From positions 43,210 to 107,209 of the forward strand of contig BDDD01006307.1 in the NCBI GenBank assembly GCA_001972305.1: DNA of 64,000 bases, written 5' to 3'. A program made the position numbers and the translations under genes. The notes beneath the pieces were generated by a model. The model saw only the letters and a list, made by a program, of their open reading frames with translations, searched no databases and was not told where the DNA came from. Position 1 is the stretch's first letter; every line of letters begins with the position of its first letter. Positions 1-11,418 of this stretch are shown here, piece after piece. This DNA comes from Cephalotus follicularis. Taxonomy: Eukaryota > Streptophyta > Magnoliopsida > Oxalidales > Cephalotaceae.

Positions 1-550
1 TCGTTGGCACCATGTAAGTAGCGTATCAAGACAACCTTGCAAAAATTGCCTCGTACTGAGCCACAGTTTCAGACTCACCCTGTTCCAAACGAAGGAAATC
101 TTCCTCCATTTTGTCCTTCACTGCTTGCGAAAAATATTTATCCATAAATATTTTCTTAAACTCCTCCCATGTCATTGCTTCTATTTCTCGTCGTGTCTTT
201 GTCCTCTCGATCATATCCCACCATTGATTCGCCTCTCCTTCTAATTTGTATATCGAAAACCCCACCTTCTAACGATCTGTACAATCCAACGCTCTGAAAA
301 TCTTTTAATTTCCTTGGATCCATGCTTCGGCCTCCATAGGATCTGTCACTCCCGAAAAGGTCTTCGGATGTTGTCTTGCAAACGACTCCAGGGTTGGCCT
401 CGCTGACAATGGCGCTTGATGGTCATTACCGTTGTTATTCGTAATAACTCTAGCCAATCGATTCCATAACGAATTTAGAGAATTATCTTCCCAATCCTCT
501 TGTTCATTCCCGTTCCCTCTTTGACCACGATCTCCTCTTGCATCATCCAT
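1..550 (-). pseudogene. Ty3/gypsy gag remnant, runs off left edge
   Basis: Minus-strand capsid (gag) gene of a gypsy retrotransposon, probably Tekay-like. It starts with an ATG at 550 (MDDARGDRGQRGN...) and contains the retrotransposon gag core: 'EAWIQGN', 'YKLEGEANQWW', 'TWEEFKKIFMDKYF', 'DFLRLEQGESETVAQYEAIFARLS'. One reading frame is kept throughout but is broken by stops near 305, 269 and 23, after which 'YATYMVPT' continues to the edge. An intact gag would assemble the cytoplasmic particle; this copy cannot give a full protein. The LTR (1023-3502) and primer site lie upstream on the same strand, so this is the 5' end of the element. Protease and pol, if present, lie outside the window. 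Confidence 0.85.
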
Positions 551-1005
551 CTTGTTACTACTTACGAGTTAACCTTAGCCTTAGACAATTCCACTCCTTT
601 AAGCCATCTTGTTAACACTACGTTATCTGGTATCTCTTCTAGAATATACCTTATCAATATTCTCAGATTTTCTCTAACCCTTCGAATAACTATTCCATTG
701 ACTCCCAAAATATACCTCAAAATAACCTTCTGACATGACTTAACTTCTCTAAAGCATTCATCCTTTCTTGCTAACTCCTCATTATACTCTTCCTCCATAT
801 GGTATATATGAGTGTAATATTGTTCTCAATTACTAGCTATAATCCCTCTCAAAATATCTTTCTATTCCTAAAGATTCTGATTTTTAGTCATTAAATCCAG
901 TAATAGTGTCCAAAGGATCTGACTCACTCTTTGATGACATCTAAAGAAATCAGATCAGCAAATATTTCTAAACAATTTATATCCTCAAAATATAGCAATA
1001 TTCAA

Positions 1006-1018
1006 CTCTATGATACCA
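1006..1018 (-). other. Primer binding site, initiator tRNA-Met type
   Basis: On the minus strand this reads TGGTATCATAGAG, matching the plant consensus TGGTATCAGAGC except near its 3' end. It lies four bases inside the LTR edge at 1023. Bases 551-1005 between it and gag are the untranslated leader; I see no gene there. Confidence 0.85.
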
Positions 1019-1022
1019 TTCT

Positions 1023-3502
1023 TGTAACGCCCCCGATCCGAGTTCACTTTATGCTCAAAGCGAGCTACAAAGATTCGGTGCGTTACAGGGGGTGTTAACC
1101 ATTAATCATCAAATCGTTTAATCATTTAACGATCTATGCCATATCGTATTCAACAACCTCACAATTTCACAATATACACAGAACTTTAAAGACTAAACTT
1201 TAGAATCATCATACTCTTAATTGAAATCATCTTATATCCAAAAACCTTGTTTATTGCTAACATCTTTCATTATTTTCTCATAATCTCAAATATGTCTTAC
1301 AACCTTCAAGATTAAACTTCAAAACATCACATTCTCACTTGAAATATCATACATTATAACATTTATTTCTATACATTTACACCTCTACATCATCTATCAT
1401 AATACATTACACAGCGGAAAAACATTAACTTATTACATCATAAAATAGTTATACAAAACATAATTGCATAACATACTTCCTTCCCAACACTTCTTTCACG
1501 AACTTCCTCTAAAGCTCGCAATTCCATGTTTAATCGTTTCTTGGAAATTTATTTGAAAACAAGATATTGAAATGAGTGAGCTCAAATAGCTCAGTAAGAA
1601 TCATAATCGTAAAACGTTATCGAATTCTATTATTTTTGATAATCTTTATCAAAACATTTCCAAATCATACATTTCAAAACATCATTGAAAATCATCTTCT
1701 AGTTTTATAAAACTATAACATTGCACATTCATCTCCTTTTTCTGATCATATGTCATGAATCAGAACATTTCATACATCACTGAGAGGTTATAAAACATAA
1801 AGAACGCAATTGAACCATGCTTCACCGGGGCATTGTGCACTCCCTGATTACTATCCTTACATCACAGACATGTCCGTGAGCACTCTACGCTCCATTAACA
1901 TTAATCCTTCTCGGATTAATCCTCCTTGGATCGCAATCCAAGAGTTGTTCATCTCAGTTCGTTACCTTTTTCCATCTCATAAAATCATTTCATAAAACAT
2001 TTCTCAATACTTTGAGTGATCAGCTCAAAACATTCATAAAACAGCATCGTACAACATTTCTAAAACTAATTTTTCGTATATACGTAGTCATTTCCAGAGA
2101 AAACTTAAAACATCAAATTTAAAGTAGACATTTCAAAGATTACATAAAGGTAAAGTTCATAATTTTTTTGTTGAGAAACGAAGCTACAGTGAATTTTCAA
2201 AGCTGCAGGTCCCATATGAAAAATAGCACACGAGCAGTTATATTGAACATACTTTTTCGTCAAGAAGTTGATAGAATTTAGGAACAGACCAAACATAACA
2301 GTTTTGTAGGACATCTTAAGGTTTCCAAAACATTCAACCATTTGAAATTTCATCAAGAAACGAACAAGTTATGGATAAAAGAAGCTGCTGTAAAATATCA
2401 GAAGAAAACAGGACATTTCATGCTTTAGAAAAATTGAGTAAGAATCCTTACTTTAATTCAATCTCCTCCTCTCCTTTACTTAGCCGAATTCTTAGTCAAT
2501 CTCAGCAGAGGACAACCTTATTTCAGGCTAAAACTAGACATATATATACAAATAGAGAGACTTGGGATGCAAGCTTCCTCCTATGTGAGTCACCATGTTA
2601 GTTGCCCATGTGACTAAATTCTCCACCTACAAATTGATGACACTTGTCCCATATCATCATTCTACTCATGACACCTGGTTAAAATATCTAATTCCTTCAC
2701 TGCCTAGCTTGACATGTGTCCTTACTTGGAAAAAAACCTTAAATGACTGACGTAAGAGAAGAAAGGTAGAGGAAAAAATACTGGGGCCTCTCCTCTGACT
2801 ATTTTCCGAGGACTCCTCAACAAGCTTCAGACAACACATAAGGCCATAACTCACCATCAAAGTACTCCCTGCTTCCTCGGTAGAATCTCTTACACGTAAC
2901 CATCATCTCTACCATGCGATCCTATGCCATGCGATCCTCAACCCATGGGATCCTCTGCCATGGGATCCTCTGCATGGGATCCTCAATCGTGCAATCCTCC
3001 GCATGGGATCCTCTGCCATGCGATCCTCTGCCATGCAATCCTCTGCCACGCGACCTTCTGCCACGCGACCTCTGCTCCTCTGCCATGAATCCTCTTCCAC
3101 GCGACCTCTGTCATGCTATCCGAGGACTCGACCTTGAGCCCTTACTCATATATAAATCCATTAAATCAACATCCGAGGACTTCTTGGCTCCTCGGGCATA
3201 GTTGAAAACACAAAACTCATAACACCAAACATTCATCAAAGGACATGGTAAAACCATTCCATGGACTAGAAACATCTATTTCTTTCATCAAAGTACTATT
3301 ACAACACATGCTAGTCCTCTAACTAAAGACATACACTGCTTCCTCTGCCAACAGAAGAACAACATAAGTTTTCTTCTTATACGTCGGAGAATTTCTGGCT
3401 TTAATATATCATTTTCAAAACATAAGCTCTTTATCCTAAAAAATTTTCTTTAGGGTAATCATAATTCCATAAATAACTTTAACAAAAACTCCGGTTGTTA
3501 CA
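1023..3502 (-). mobile_element. 5' LTR of a gypsy element (2.48 kb)
   Basis: Bounded by TG...CA. On the minus strand it starts TGTAACAACCGG at 3502 and ends GGGGGCGTTACA at 1023, next to the primer site. Long LTRs with ...GGGCGTTACA ends are typical of plant chromoviruses of the Tekay/Del type. It holds a short tandem repeat (2912-3113) and an A/T motif near 3148-3158 that could act as a TATA box. The partner LTR and left TSD lie outside the window. The right edge touches the first internal bases of a Tat-like remnant (see findings). Small ORFs inside look fortuitous. Confidence 0.8.
2912..3113. repeat. Tandem repeat, about 15-18 bp unit
   Basis: About a dozen imperfect copies of a unit close to GCGATCCTCTGCCAT, varying as GGGATCCTCTGCCAT, GCAATCCTCTGCCA and GCGACCTCTGCCA. 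It lies inside the LTR at 1023-3502. The core CCTCTGCC also occurs in other LTR families of the window. It makes a Met/Arg/Leu-repetitive ORF on each strand; neither looks like a real protein. Confidence 0.8.
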
Positions 3503-3791
3503 CCCTTGGTCTTTTTTTTTCTTGGCTTGGCAGAGGAAGAAGACCATTTGTGGCTTGGCTTGATTCTGAACGGGCTTTAATAGACATTTGGAGCATGAAT
3601 TTGCTATTAGGCTTACAATGCTCAGCCTAATCTAGATAATAGCTCCAAGAAGGTAGCGCAAACGTCTACAATGTTTTTGTCTTTTCATTTTCCGCGCGTT
3701 ACCTTTTCGCCTTTAATGCCTGATTTGATGGGTTTGATCTCAGCCGTTTAACCTTTCCGAGATCCAATGCTCTAGATTAGACCCATCGCCC

Positions 3792-3799
3792 TTTAAAAG
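3792..3799 (+). promoter_or_regulatory. TATA-like box of the opposite-strand gene, copy A
   Basis: TTTAAAAG lies about 115 bases before the first intron donor. The complete copy has TTTATAAAA (52684-52692) in the same relative place, which supports it as the core promoter, slightly decayed here. Confidence 0.5.
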
Positions 3800-4010
3800 G
3801 CATTGTCTTCCTTGAGAAGTCTCTTTACGCTCCCTTGAATCCCTAGAGTTCCTGATATCCCCAAATTTTCAATCAACTCTTCACCCAATCTTCTCCCAGA
3901 ATTACTGGTGAGAAGCTTTTTGATTTTACTTATTTTTGAAACACAGTCTGGTCTTCCTCAGGGCTTCTCTCTGTCTGTTCATCTTCTCTCTCTCTATCTA
4001 GAAATCTCAA

Positions 4011-6356
4011 ATGGCCAAAACCAAGCAAACCTCAGACGGGTCAACGACTCGGACGTGGCGAGCAGCCTGACCGGGGACATGACCATTGCCGAGCGTCCTT
4101 TAGATGCTGAGGTGGAGATGGATGCTGCTGCTACGAGTGCTCCTAGAACTACCTCTACCGGTGTGGGGACCTGAGTGTTTAGGGTCGAATTTGAAAAGAG
4201 CGTGTTCCGCCGAGAGAAAATGAAGGAATTAGTCAGGGAATTCTCCTTCCCGAGAGGTCTGGTCTATGATCTTCCCAACAATTCCAAAAAGGCAACTGAG
4301 TGTAGGCCTGGGCTTTTTCCGGTGTTTCTGGATGCTCTGGAGCACGGTTTGAGGTTCCCGCTTCTGCCTTTCGTTACCGAGGTCCTCGGGTATTTTAGGA
4401 TTCACCCTTCATTGTTCCAACCTCAATCCTGGGATTTCTGGTGGAGTGCTTGGAATCTGATGCGGACGCCACTGTCGGACTCTTCAAAGAGTTCCACATC
4501 CTAGCTTTTTCCCCTGGCAAGCGCGGGTACTATTTCAAGTCCCGTCCCAGGTTGATCAAGAAGCTTCTGGTGAATCCGACTAAATCCGTCAAGGGTTGGA
4601 GAGGGCGATACTTTCTCATTGAGAACCTCCCTAATTTCATTCCCTGCCCATGGTCGGATTCATTAGATATCCAAAATCTCAACAAGAGGTCAGAGCTATC
4701 AATGGCCGAGAAGGTTGACTTGTCAAAGTTTTCTGCTCTTGAGCCCGAGGATGTGAAAGACACCGTCTCGGAGGACCGCCTTCGTCAGGTTGGGCTGAGC
4801 ATGTCCCTGGGTCGGCGATTCCGTCTGGATGAGGAGGAAGAATCTGCTGTCAGGACTGAGAGAGAGGGGGATGATGACAATTAGGACGAACCCAAGGCTC
4901 GGCCCGTGGCCGAAGAAGAAATATGTATAAAGCTTTCGTCTCCTCCACCTTGAACTTTTGTATTTTTTTTCTTGTTTTACCATTTTCTTGCTATGCTTTT
5001 GATCTTGTAATTCCTGTGTCTTATGGCAGTGATGGCTCCTCGATGTAGCTTCGATGACTTCTTGAAGGTTAACAAGGTGGGGAAGCCAGCTTCTGATGAG
5101 GGATTGAAGCAAAAGGAGAAAACTGCTGCCGAGGGGCTAAGCAAAAGGAAAAGGCTACTCAGGTCGGGGGGAGCACTGCTACTGTTGCTGCTAAGAAAAA
5201 GGACAAGCGGCCTGCGGATGGACGTTCCCCGAGTGCTCTTCCTATCCCTCGGAGCAAGAAAAGTAGGAAGGGAAAAGAGACCGAGGACATCGCTGCTCTC
5301 GGTACGAGCCCTCAGAATCCCATTCTGCTGCCTGCTCCTTGGGACGTTAACTGTATGATCGAGGAGCTGGATTCCATGGGCGGTTCAAGTTTGAGCCTGA
5401 ACACTCTCGGGGTTCCTTTTGCACTCAGTTCTCTGTGCTTCTTTCTCGATGAGATTAAAGCGATGAGGAACTAGACCAACGATAATTTGATCCACAATTC
5501 CCTTCAGAGCCACTTTAGGGTAAGTGATTTATTCTATCTTCTTTCAAACATGCCTTTCGCTTTTCCTCTAACTCCTGTCCTTCTCTGGCAGGCTCTGAAT
5601 GACACTCACCTATTGGCGGAGAACTTCTCAGTCATGCTCGAGAGGAATGACAAGTTGAGGGAAAAGGTAGAGGAGTTTGAGGAGATCGTTTGCTCGGCCA
5701 AGGCTCAGCTTGAGGAAGTCCTCAGGGTTCAGGAGTCTCTTGCTGAGGAGAAGAATAAGGACCTTGGGGAGAGGGATCAAATGCAGAAGGACCTCTCACG
5801 CATCAGCGAGTTGTACTGTGGGGTGGAGTAGAAGTTCGAGGGCTACCGCAAAAGAGACAAAGAGTGGTTGGAGAAGGAAGTGGACAAGGCTCTGACGGAG
5901 TTCAAGTCCTCGGACGAATTCTACTGTTTGATAGAGGCCTTCGTAGAGGATTACAAGGCTTCTGAGGCTTTCGACGATGAAATTTTTAAGGAATCCGCCG
6001 AGTACTTCCGTTGAGGTTTCTACAGTTGTCGAAACTGGGTCTCATCTCTTCACCCTGAGGTTCCTTTGAAAGACATTGTCTACTAATCAGCTGCTAAGTC
6101 CTTTGACTTCTATCCTGAGGGCTACGAGGCAGAAGAGGAGAGAGTTGGGCTTGCTTTGGAAGAAGAGGCTCAACAAGAAGGCGAGGCACAAGGACATGGG
6201 TTCCCGGATATGACTATCCTCCCCTCTGTTCCTGTTGCAGACTCTATTTCTTTGGCTCCTCCTCCAAATCCTGATGCTCCCCGGCCTCTAACCTTGGAAC
6301 CCTTTGACGCTCCTCTTCCCGATGATGATCAGGAAGCTCCTCCTCCAGGGGCTTAG
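4011..6356 (+). pseudogene. Opposite-strand retrotransposon gene, copy A (decayed)
   Basis: Homologue of the spliced gene at 52899-55351. It has the same layout: a 5'UTR intron (3908-4001) whose TCTAG acceptor sits just before the ATG, a second intron (4925-5029) just before 'MAPR', and a third (5520-5591) before 'ALN(D/N)T'. The Transposase_28-like region is at about 4190-4860 ('FSFPRGLVYDLP', 'PTKSVKGWRGRYFLIE', 'EPEDVKDTVSEDRL'); exon 4 gives a coiled coil and a Pro-rich tail. It is dead: frameshifts near 4060 and 4440, a stop at 4172, a frame break in exon 3 and three stops in exon 4 (near 5828, 6012 and 6084). The molecular function is unknown. Confidence 0.8.
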
Positions 6357-6425
6357 CTTTAATAGTCTTGTTTTTTTTTCTCTTGTAATTTAGCTTTTGC
6401 AGCTTGTACTCTTTTACCAAGCATT

Positions 6426-6431
6426 AATAAA
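6426..6431 (+). promoter_or_regulatory. Poly(A) signal AATAAA, copy A
   Basis: AATAAAGAAAAG lies 70 bases after the end of the reading frame. The complete copy has AATAAAGAAAG in the matching place (55414), so the signal is conserved between copies. Confidence 0.65.
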
Positions 6432-6900
6432 GAAAAGATTTTGTCATTAATATGTCTTTACTTTATGCTCTCTTATTTGCACTGTACGCTTGAGCTATTT
6501 CTGAGCGCTTTTATTTCCCTTGGGAAATTTCAAAGTATTAGAACCCGACTAATGCTTTATTCGAGCACTATAATTTCCCTTAGGAATTTTAACTTAGTCC
6601 AACTTATAGACTTTATAATTTGGCCTTATAATTTTCAGACTTAATTACCCAAGCTTTCTAGTCCCCTTAGGACACCTTATTTCAAAGGCGCTTAGGCAAT
6701 AGTACTTAGTCTTTGCGAGTTCCTGTGTGTTCGCGAACCAAGTTTTTCTGTCTCCTTAGGATCTTCAGTGAATGTTATCTCCTTAGGATCTTCTAAGAGT
6801 TTCTTAGGTATACTGGCCAACAAAGAATTCAAAACAACTATTTCTCGCCGGTACACTACTTGTAGGGAATTCCTTGCTTTATTCTAGAAATAAAGTTATC

Positions 6901-7832
6901 GAACAAGAAACTTAACCCTATTACTATTAGTTAACTGTCGGTGCTACTTCCTTAGTGAAGTATTTCATTCCGCAAAAAAACATAATCAAACAATTTTGTG
7001 AGCACATGATTAAAAGAAGTCACTTGACTACTTGACTCTTGTTTAATAGCGTGCAAGATCCCATACTCATTATACGAATTCAAGTCACACTATCAGGTTT
7101 ATACAATTATCTCGTTTTGTTACCACTTTTTGCCTTGTTGAAATCACTAATTAAATTTTCTTTACACATGTGAATTCTAGACACTAATTACATTCAATTC
7201 ATTCGTTGTAGCTATTGGAAGACGGCTTAAGTAAAGGGCTAATCATCGGCTACCATGCCAGTTAGAAGAATAAAATCAAATAAATTAGATGCCGATTGGA
7301 GAAGTGTATCTCATTCATCGCTATTAGTGAAATATCACCTCTAGTCCTGAATCCCAAGGAGTATCACTATTGGGTTTGGTACTAAAAAATAGAATGGGAC
7401 AGTTTTTGTAACACTGGAAAGTTGAACAAACCCCTTATCCATTCTTGGATGGGAAAAGAAACTTCAGTCAACTAATATAGAAAACATGTTTCTTAAAGTT
7501 AAAAGCACCCTTTTGCATGTATAGATGTAAGGTGGGACGCCAGTAAAGCCAACACACATATAGAAACTGGTGCTATTGCAGCTACACCTACCTATTTGTC
7601 GGGTATACTATGAAGAATGGCATGGATCGGTAGGAAATATCATTATGACGCAATATGAGGCTGGGTGGGCATCGGATTAGCATGTATATAATTGTCGGGA
7701 TTCCCCAAAAGATTAGGAGCATAAAAAATCCTAATGGAAAAAAGATAACAAAAGCTACCCAACCTACTAGATCCTTCATATAAAAATAAGGATAAAAAGC
7801 AATTTTATCATCTTTGAATGGACACCAATGGA
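6901..7832. other. Low-copy intergenic DNA
   Basis: Nothing here resembles the transposons elsewhere in the window. It ends at the left TSD of the solo LTR, so before that insertion it joined 9946 onward. It holds one hydrophobic ORF (7588-7779) and no other coding signal I can support. Confidence 0.45.
7588..7779 (-). other. Hydrophobic 63-residue ORF, possible exon remnant
   Basis: Minus-strand frame from ATG to TAG. It begins MKDLVGWVAFVIFFPLG and continues FFMLLIFWGIPTIIYMLIRC, forming one or two likely membrane segments. I do not recognise a family. It lies in the only stretch without transposon similarity, so it could be a fragment of a host membrane-protein gene, but no splice sites or partner exon are clear. 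It may equally be chance. Confidence 0.15.
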
Positions 7833-7837
7833 CTATT

Positions 7838-9940
7838 TGTCACACCCCGTTATTTCGGTACCATCATTGACCAGCATATATGGTGATATCAGTATTAAAC
7901 ATACATTCCAGCATTTCATTTAACAGTTCATAAACAGTATGCGGAAGCAGTCAATAAGCCAGAATATATAAAAAAATACAAGTCTTCGCACGCATCCCAT
8001 ACTACGTGCGGTTACAAGACAAAAATCCTTAACATAAGGAAACATCAGTAAAACGAGGTATGATTCGTTCGTTCAATACAGTACATAACAACAATAAAAT
8101 AACAACCTTAAATGATAAACAGAAGCTTTCCAAAGCTTCGGCGGCAAGCTCCGAATGTCCTTGCTCAATCTGTAATGGTAGGGGTTAGCCGTTGTCCTCA
8201 CTTGGCTAAGCAGGAAGATAATGTATGCAGAAGAATATATAAATGCAATATGTATGACAGTTTATATAAAATAACATTTCAGTGAGCCAATATGTAAGCA
8301 ATCATGCCAAGTGGCCATAAACAGTACATATGCAAAGATACCGCACAAGGGTACAATCAATTCATTCAGTGGTTTGGGTGTCGTATATCGCTAACTCCTA
8401 GCACAAATTGCGCACCACCTATCTATCACCCTATACACCGAGGATGATAAATCAGGTCAGTCACTACCGGCGTTGGCGGGTAGTTTAACAGTAATTCTGC
8501 AATTGTAGACAGTAGGGGTGATGCTCTGGCCAACTCCTGGCACACAGGATCACATCCATAATCAGTGATATCCTCCATCACTAACTATGGCAGTAACATA
8601 GACAATCAATTCAATCAGTACAATCAGTAATAATATTACATATGTAATCAATATGCAATATAAAGATGGTTTCTTTTAGAAATATATAACAGTTCAGTAA
8701 TCGTACATCTCGTGTGAGGAAACGATATCAGTACAGTGGTGGTTTCCAATTTGGAAACAAAACAGTCGGTACCTCTCATGTAGGAGGAAACGGTAGTTCT
8801 TTAACAATAAAAGTTCTTTTGAAGTGATAGCAATATCATAATCGTGCATATAGCACACAGTTGATTCAATAATTCGAATCTGAAACAGTAGGTGAAAATA
8901 GTATTTCACAAATCAATAGTTGATAAATCAGTAATGGAATTCAGTATTCCTTGTAAATATCATTATCTTGGTATAAGGACCAAAACGGGTTTCACTCTTG
9001 AAAACTTCTTATGCATGTTCAACTATTTTAATTCCTAATCTCTTGGTGAACAGCAGGTGTACATGCATACTATGAAGGAAAACAGTAGTTTGTTATGGAA
9101 CTATCAACAACCTTTTAATCCATTTAGAGGTTACCTACTCATTTACTTGAGTTAAGTGCTACATTCCATATAATTCCATCATCTTAGAAGATGTTAACCA
9201 ACCCTTTTACAGTAGATTAAACATTCTCCTAACCTCAAAGTCAGCTTACAGCAGCACAGGAAGTTAGAATTCGAACTTACCGGGAATATTCAAGATCCCA
9301 AGTTCCCACTTTGAGCTTCAAGCTCCAAACTCCCCAATGCAAGCTTCCAATCAATCCAGCAACAATCCCTTCTTCTTTTAGTTTTTAACAACACTCACAA
9401 TCAGTCCTTTCACAGATGATATAGGCTCATCAATCTGGTATTTCGTCAGAGATCAATTGCTCTAATATTTCCCACTTTTCCTCTCACTCACATGACTTTG
9501 TTTCTTGCTAATTTCTTATCTTCCTTTCTTGATTCTTGCAGGTGGCAGGCTTGCAGGTTGTAGAGCACATGCAAGGGCTCTCCTTGCATGTCATGGCCGT
9601 TTATGCATGTCCCAGACACCTGTCATTAAGCATGCCACACCCCAACTTCAGTTGACACCTGCACAGACACATGTTCTGTCGAATTTACAGTCGACTGGAT
9701 TCATGTGACAGTCGACTGTCCATTACACGCATCAGGCAGTCGACTGTTCCCCTGTGACAGTCGGCTGTCCTGGGTCAAATTAGGGTTTCATAAGTTCGGT
9801 TTTCACTAAACGAACCGCCATTCATTCCAAATATAATTAAACACAAAAGAATATCATATTTGGACAATAATTCAATTAAAATGTATATTTTATTTCAATA
9901 ATTGGATCAATATACATCAATCGAAATTGCGGTTCCTACA
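7838..9940 (-). mobile_element. Solo LTR, gypsy-like (2.10 kb), TSD CTATT
   Basis: TG at 7838 and CA at 9940 are flanked by perfect 5-bp repeats CTATT at 7833-7837 and 9941-9945. There is no internal coding region, so this is a solo LTR left by recombination between two LTRs. On the minus strand it starts TGTAGGAACCGC and ends AACGGGGTGTGACA, like other chromovirus LTRs here. A cluster of CAGTCGACTG palindromes lies at 9688-9767. The insertion split the low-copy DNA of 6901-10524. ORFs inside are short and unconvincing. Confidence 0.9.
9688..9767. repeat. Cluster of four CAGTCGACTG palindromes
   Basis: CAGTCGACTG occurs at 9688, 9709 and 9737, and once with a change (CAGTCGGCTG) at 9758; spacings are about 21-28 bp. 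The cluster lies about 170-250 bp from the 5' edge of the minus-strand solo LTR, where U3 promoter or enhancer sequence would be expected. Confidence 0.85.
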
Positions 9941-9945
9941 CTATT

Positions 9946-10524
9946 TGATCCATATTGATGCAATGCGGCCAAATGAGAAATATTGGCGCCTACTAAAATA
10001 AAAGGGAGAAATGTTAAAGACTAAAAAAACAAGTTAATGTGGTATTGTCCATGGAGAAACCACCCAAAAGCCAAGTCACTATGGTACCTCCTACTATAAC
10101 TCGCAGGATGTAGACCAAAAAAAATATGAAGGTGAACCACAATGAGAAATATACTTGCCATAATAGTAGCACCATTGAAATCACCACCCACTGATAGTCC
10201 TTTGCCTGCAATCACGTTGTTGCCAAATAATCTGCAAGCCGCCACAAGCCAAAGGAAGCTTCTAGATTTTTGTTAGGAAATCTTAGATTTGCATTGATTC
10301 CTACCACTTTTGGCAACACGCACCACGCCAAGAGAATCATAGGATATCATTTCCGTCAGAGGCCCACATGTCGCTGTCAGCCGTCACATGCACCGCCTTC
10401 CCTTGGTGGTCATTTTTCCATTTTTTCAGCAGCCTTCCCACGAGGTTCTGACATGTTTTGAAATCCCTAGCTCACTAAACTGACTGACAAAAAAGACAGT
10501 AGTATGCAAGTGAGTGTATGCTAT
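9946..10524. other. Low-copy DNA, right half of the split locus
   Basis: Continues the sequence interrupted at 7837. On the minus strand, 10021-10245 has a frame reading 'LFGNNVIAGKGLSVGG' between a possible acceptor (TTGCAG) and a possible donor (GTATAT), so it could be an old exon. A faint likeness to ABC-B transporter exons is not strong enough for a call. Nothing else is supported before the copia remnant. Confidence 0.3.
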
Positions 10525-11418
10525 GAAACAAAAGGTAGATGGAATTGTAGATAGGTTTAAAGCTCATTTGATTGTAAAAAGCTTTGCTCAACATATGAGA
10601 TTGATTAAAAAGAGACTTTTGCCCCTGTAACCAAAATGAACTATGTCATTCTATCAAGATTTTGTTTTCTTGTCCTGCAAATCTTGGGTGGTGCCTATAG
10701 TAGTTAGATGTTAAAAATGTTTTCCTTCATGGAGGTTTTCCATCTCATCTCACATAAGAAAAGGTGTGCAAGCTAAAGAAGGCATTGTAGGGATTGAAAC
10801 AGTCATCGAGAGCATGGTTTGGTTGATTTCTCAAGGCTACGTTAGAGATTGGATACAAAAAAACCGGAGCATACTACGTTTGTTTGACAAGACATGGAAA
10901 AAAAATAAGTATTCTCATTGTTTATGTGGATGACATAGTAGTGACGGGTAATGATGAGGCAGGGGTGTCCAGACTGAAATCTCACTTAATCAGCTAGGGA
11001 ATTTGAAATCAAAGACCAGGGTTCGTTGAAGTACTTTCTTGGGAATGAAATGCCTAGATTTGATAATGGCATTTTTATCTCCTAGAGAAAGTATATGCTT
11101 GACCTTCTTAACGAGATTGACATATTGAATTGCAAACCTGCAAACTCTCCTATAGAAGGTACCCATCAATTCTATGGTGAGTGTGGTGTCTCAGTTGATA
11201 GAGAAAGGTATCAGATACTTGGATGGAAAATTGATATACTTATCTCATACCAGGCTAGATATTTTCTATGCAGTGAGTGTTGTTAGACAATTCGTGCATG
11301 ATCCACGGACACTTCATCTAGAGACCGTGTATGTACACCTGAAAAAGAGATCTGATTTTCGCATCCCGATCATTTGAGATTGGAAGCCTATACTTATGCA
11401 AATTGGGTAGGGTCTAAA
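10525..11418 (+). pseudogene. Ty1/copia reverse transcriptase remnant, 5' part
   Basis: Decayed plus-strand pol. Recognisable blocks across several frames are 'VDRFKAHLI' (RT start), 'LLPL(V)TKMN', 'GLKQSSRAWFG', 'ILIVYVDDIVVTGND' (the YVDD catalytic motif), 'FLGNEM' and 'KYMLDLLNEIDILNCKPANSPIEG'. It moves into RNase H at 'LRLEAYTYANWVGSK', where the solo LTR at 11419 interrupts it. Many stops and indels make it an old, inactive copy. No gag, protease or integrase is visible to the left. Confidence 0.8.

Larger units (their letters stand above)
3503..6900 (-). mobile_element. Tat-lineage gypsy remnant (opposite-strand gene only)
   Basis: From the first base this segment aligns by eye with the internal region next to the left LTR of the complete Tat element at 51252-62370 (3503 onward with about 52290 onward). 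Similarity runs through the plus-strand gene, its poly(A) signal and about 400 bp of downstream spacer (for example 'TTAGGAATTTTAACTTAGTCCAA' and 'CCTTAGGACAC'), then fades near 6800-6900. No integrase, RT, gag or right LTR follows, so the element is truncated. Orientation is given for the missing gag-pol, by analogy with the complete copy. The right limit is approximate. Confidence 0.7.

Noticed and set aside
2909-3201. Met/Arg/Leu-repetitive frames on both strands
   Set aside because: Products of the 15-18 bp tandem repeat inside the LTR.
10021-10245. ABC-B transporter exon
   Set aside because: Only a faint 'GxxxIAGKGLSVGG' resemblance; adjacent exons are not found, so no family is called.
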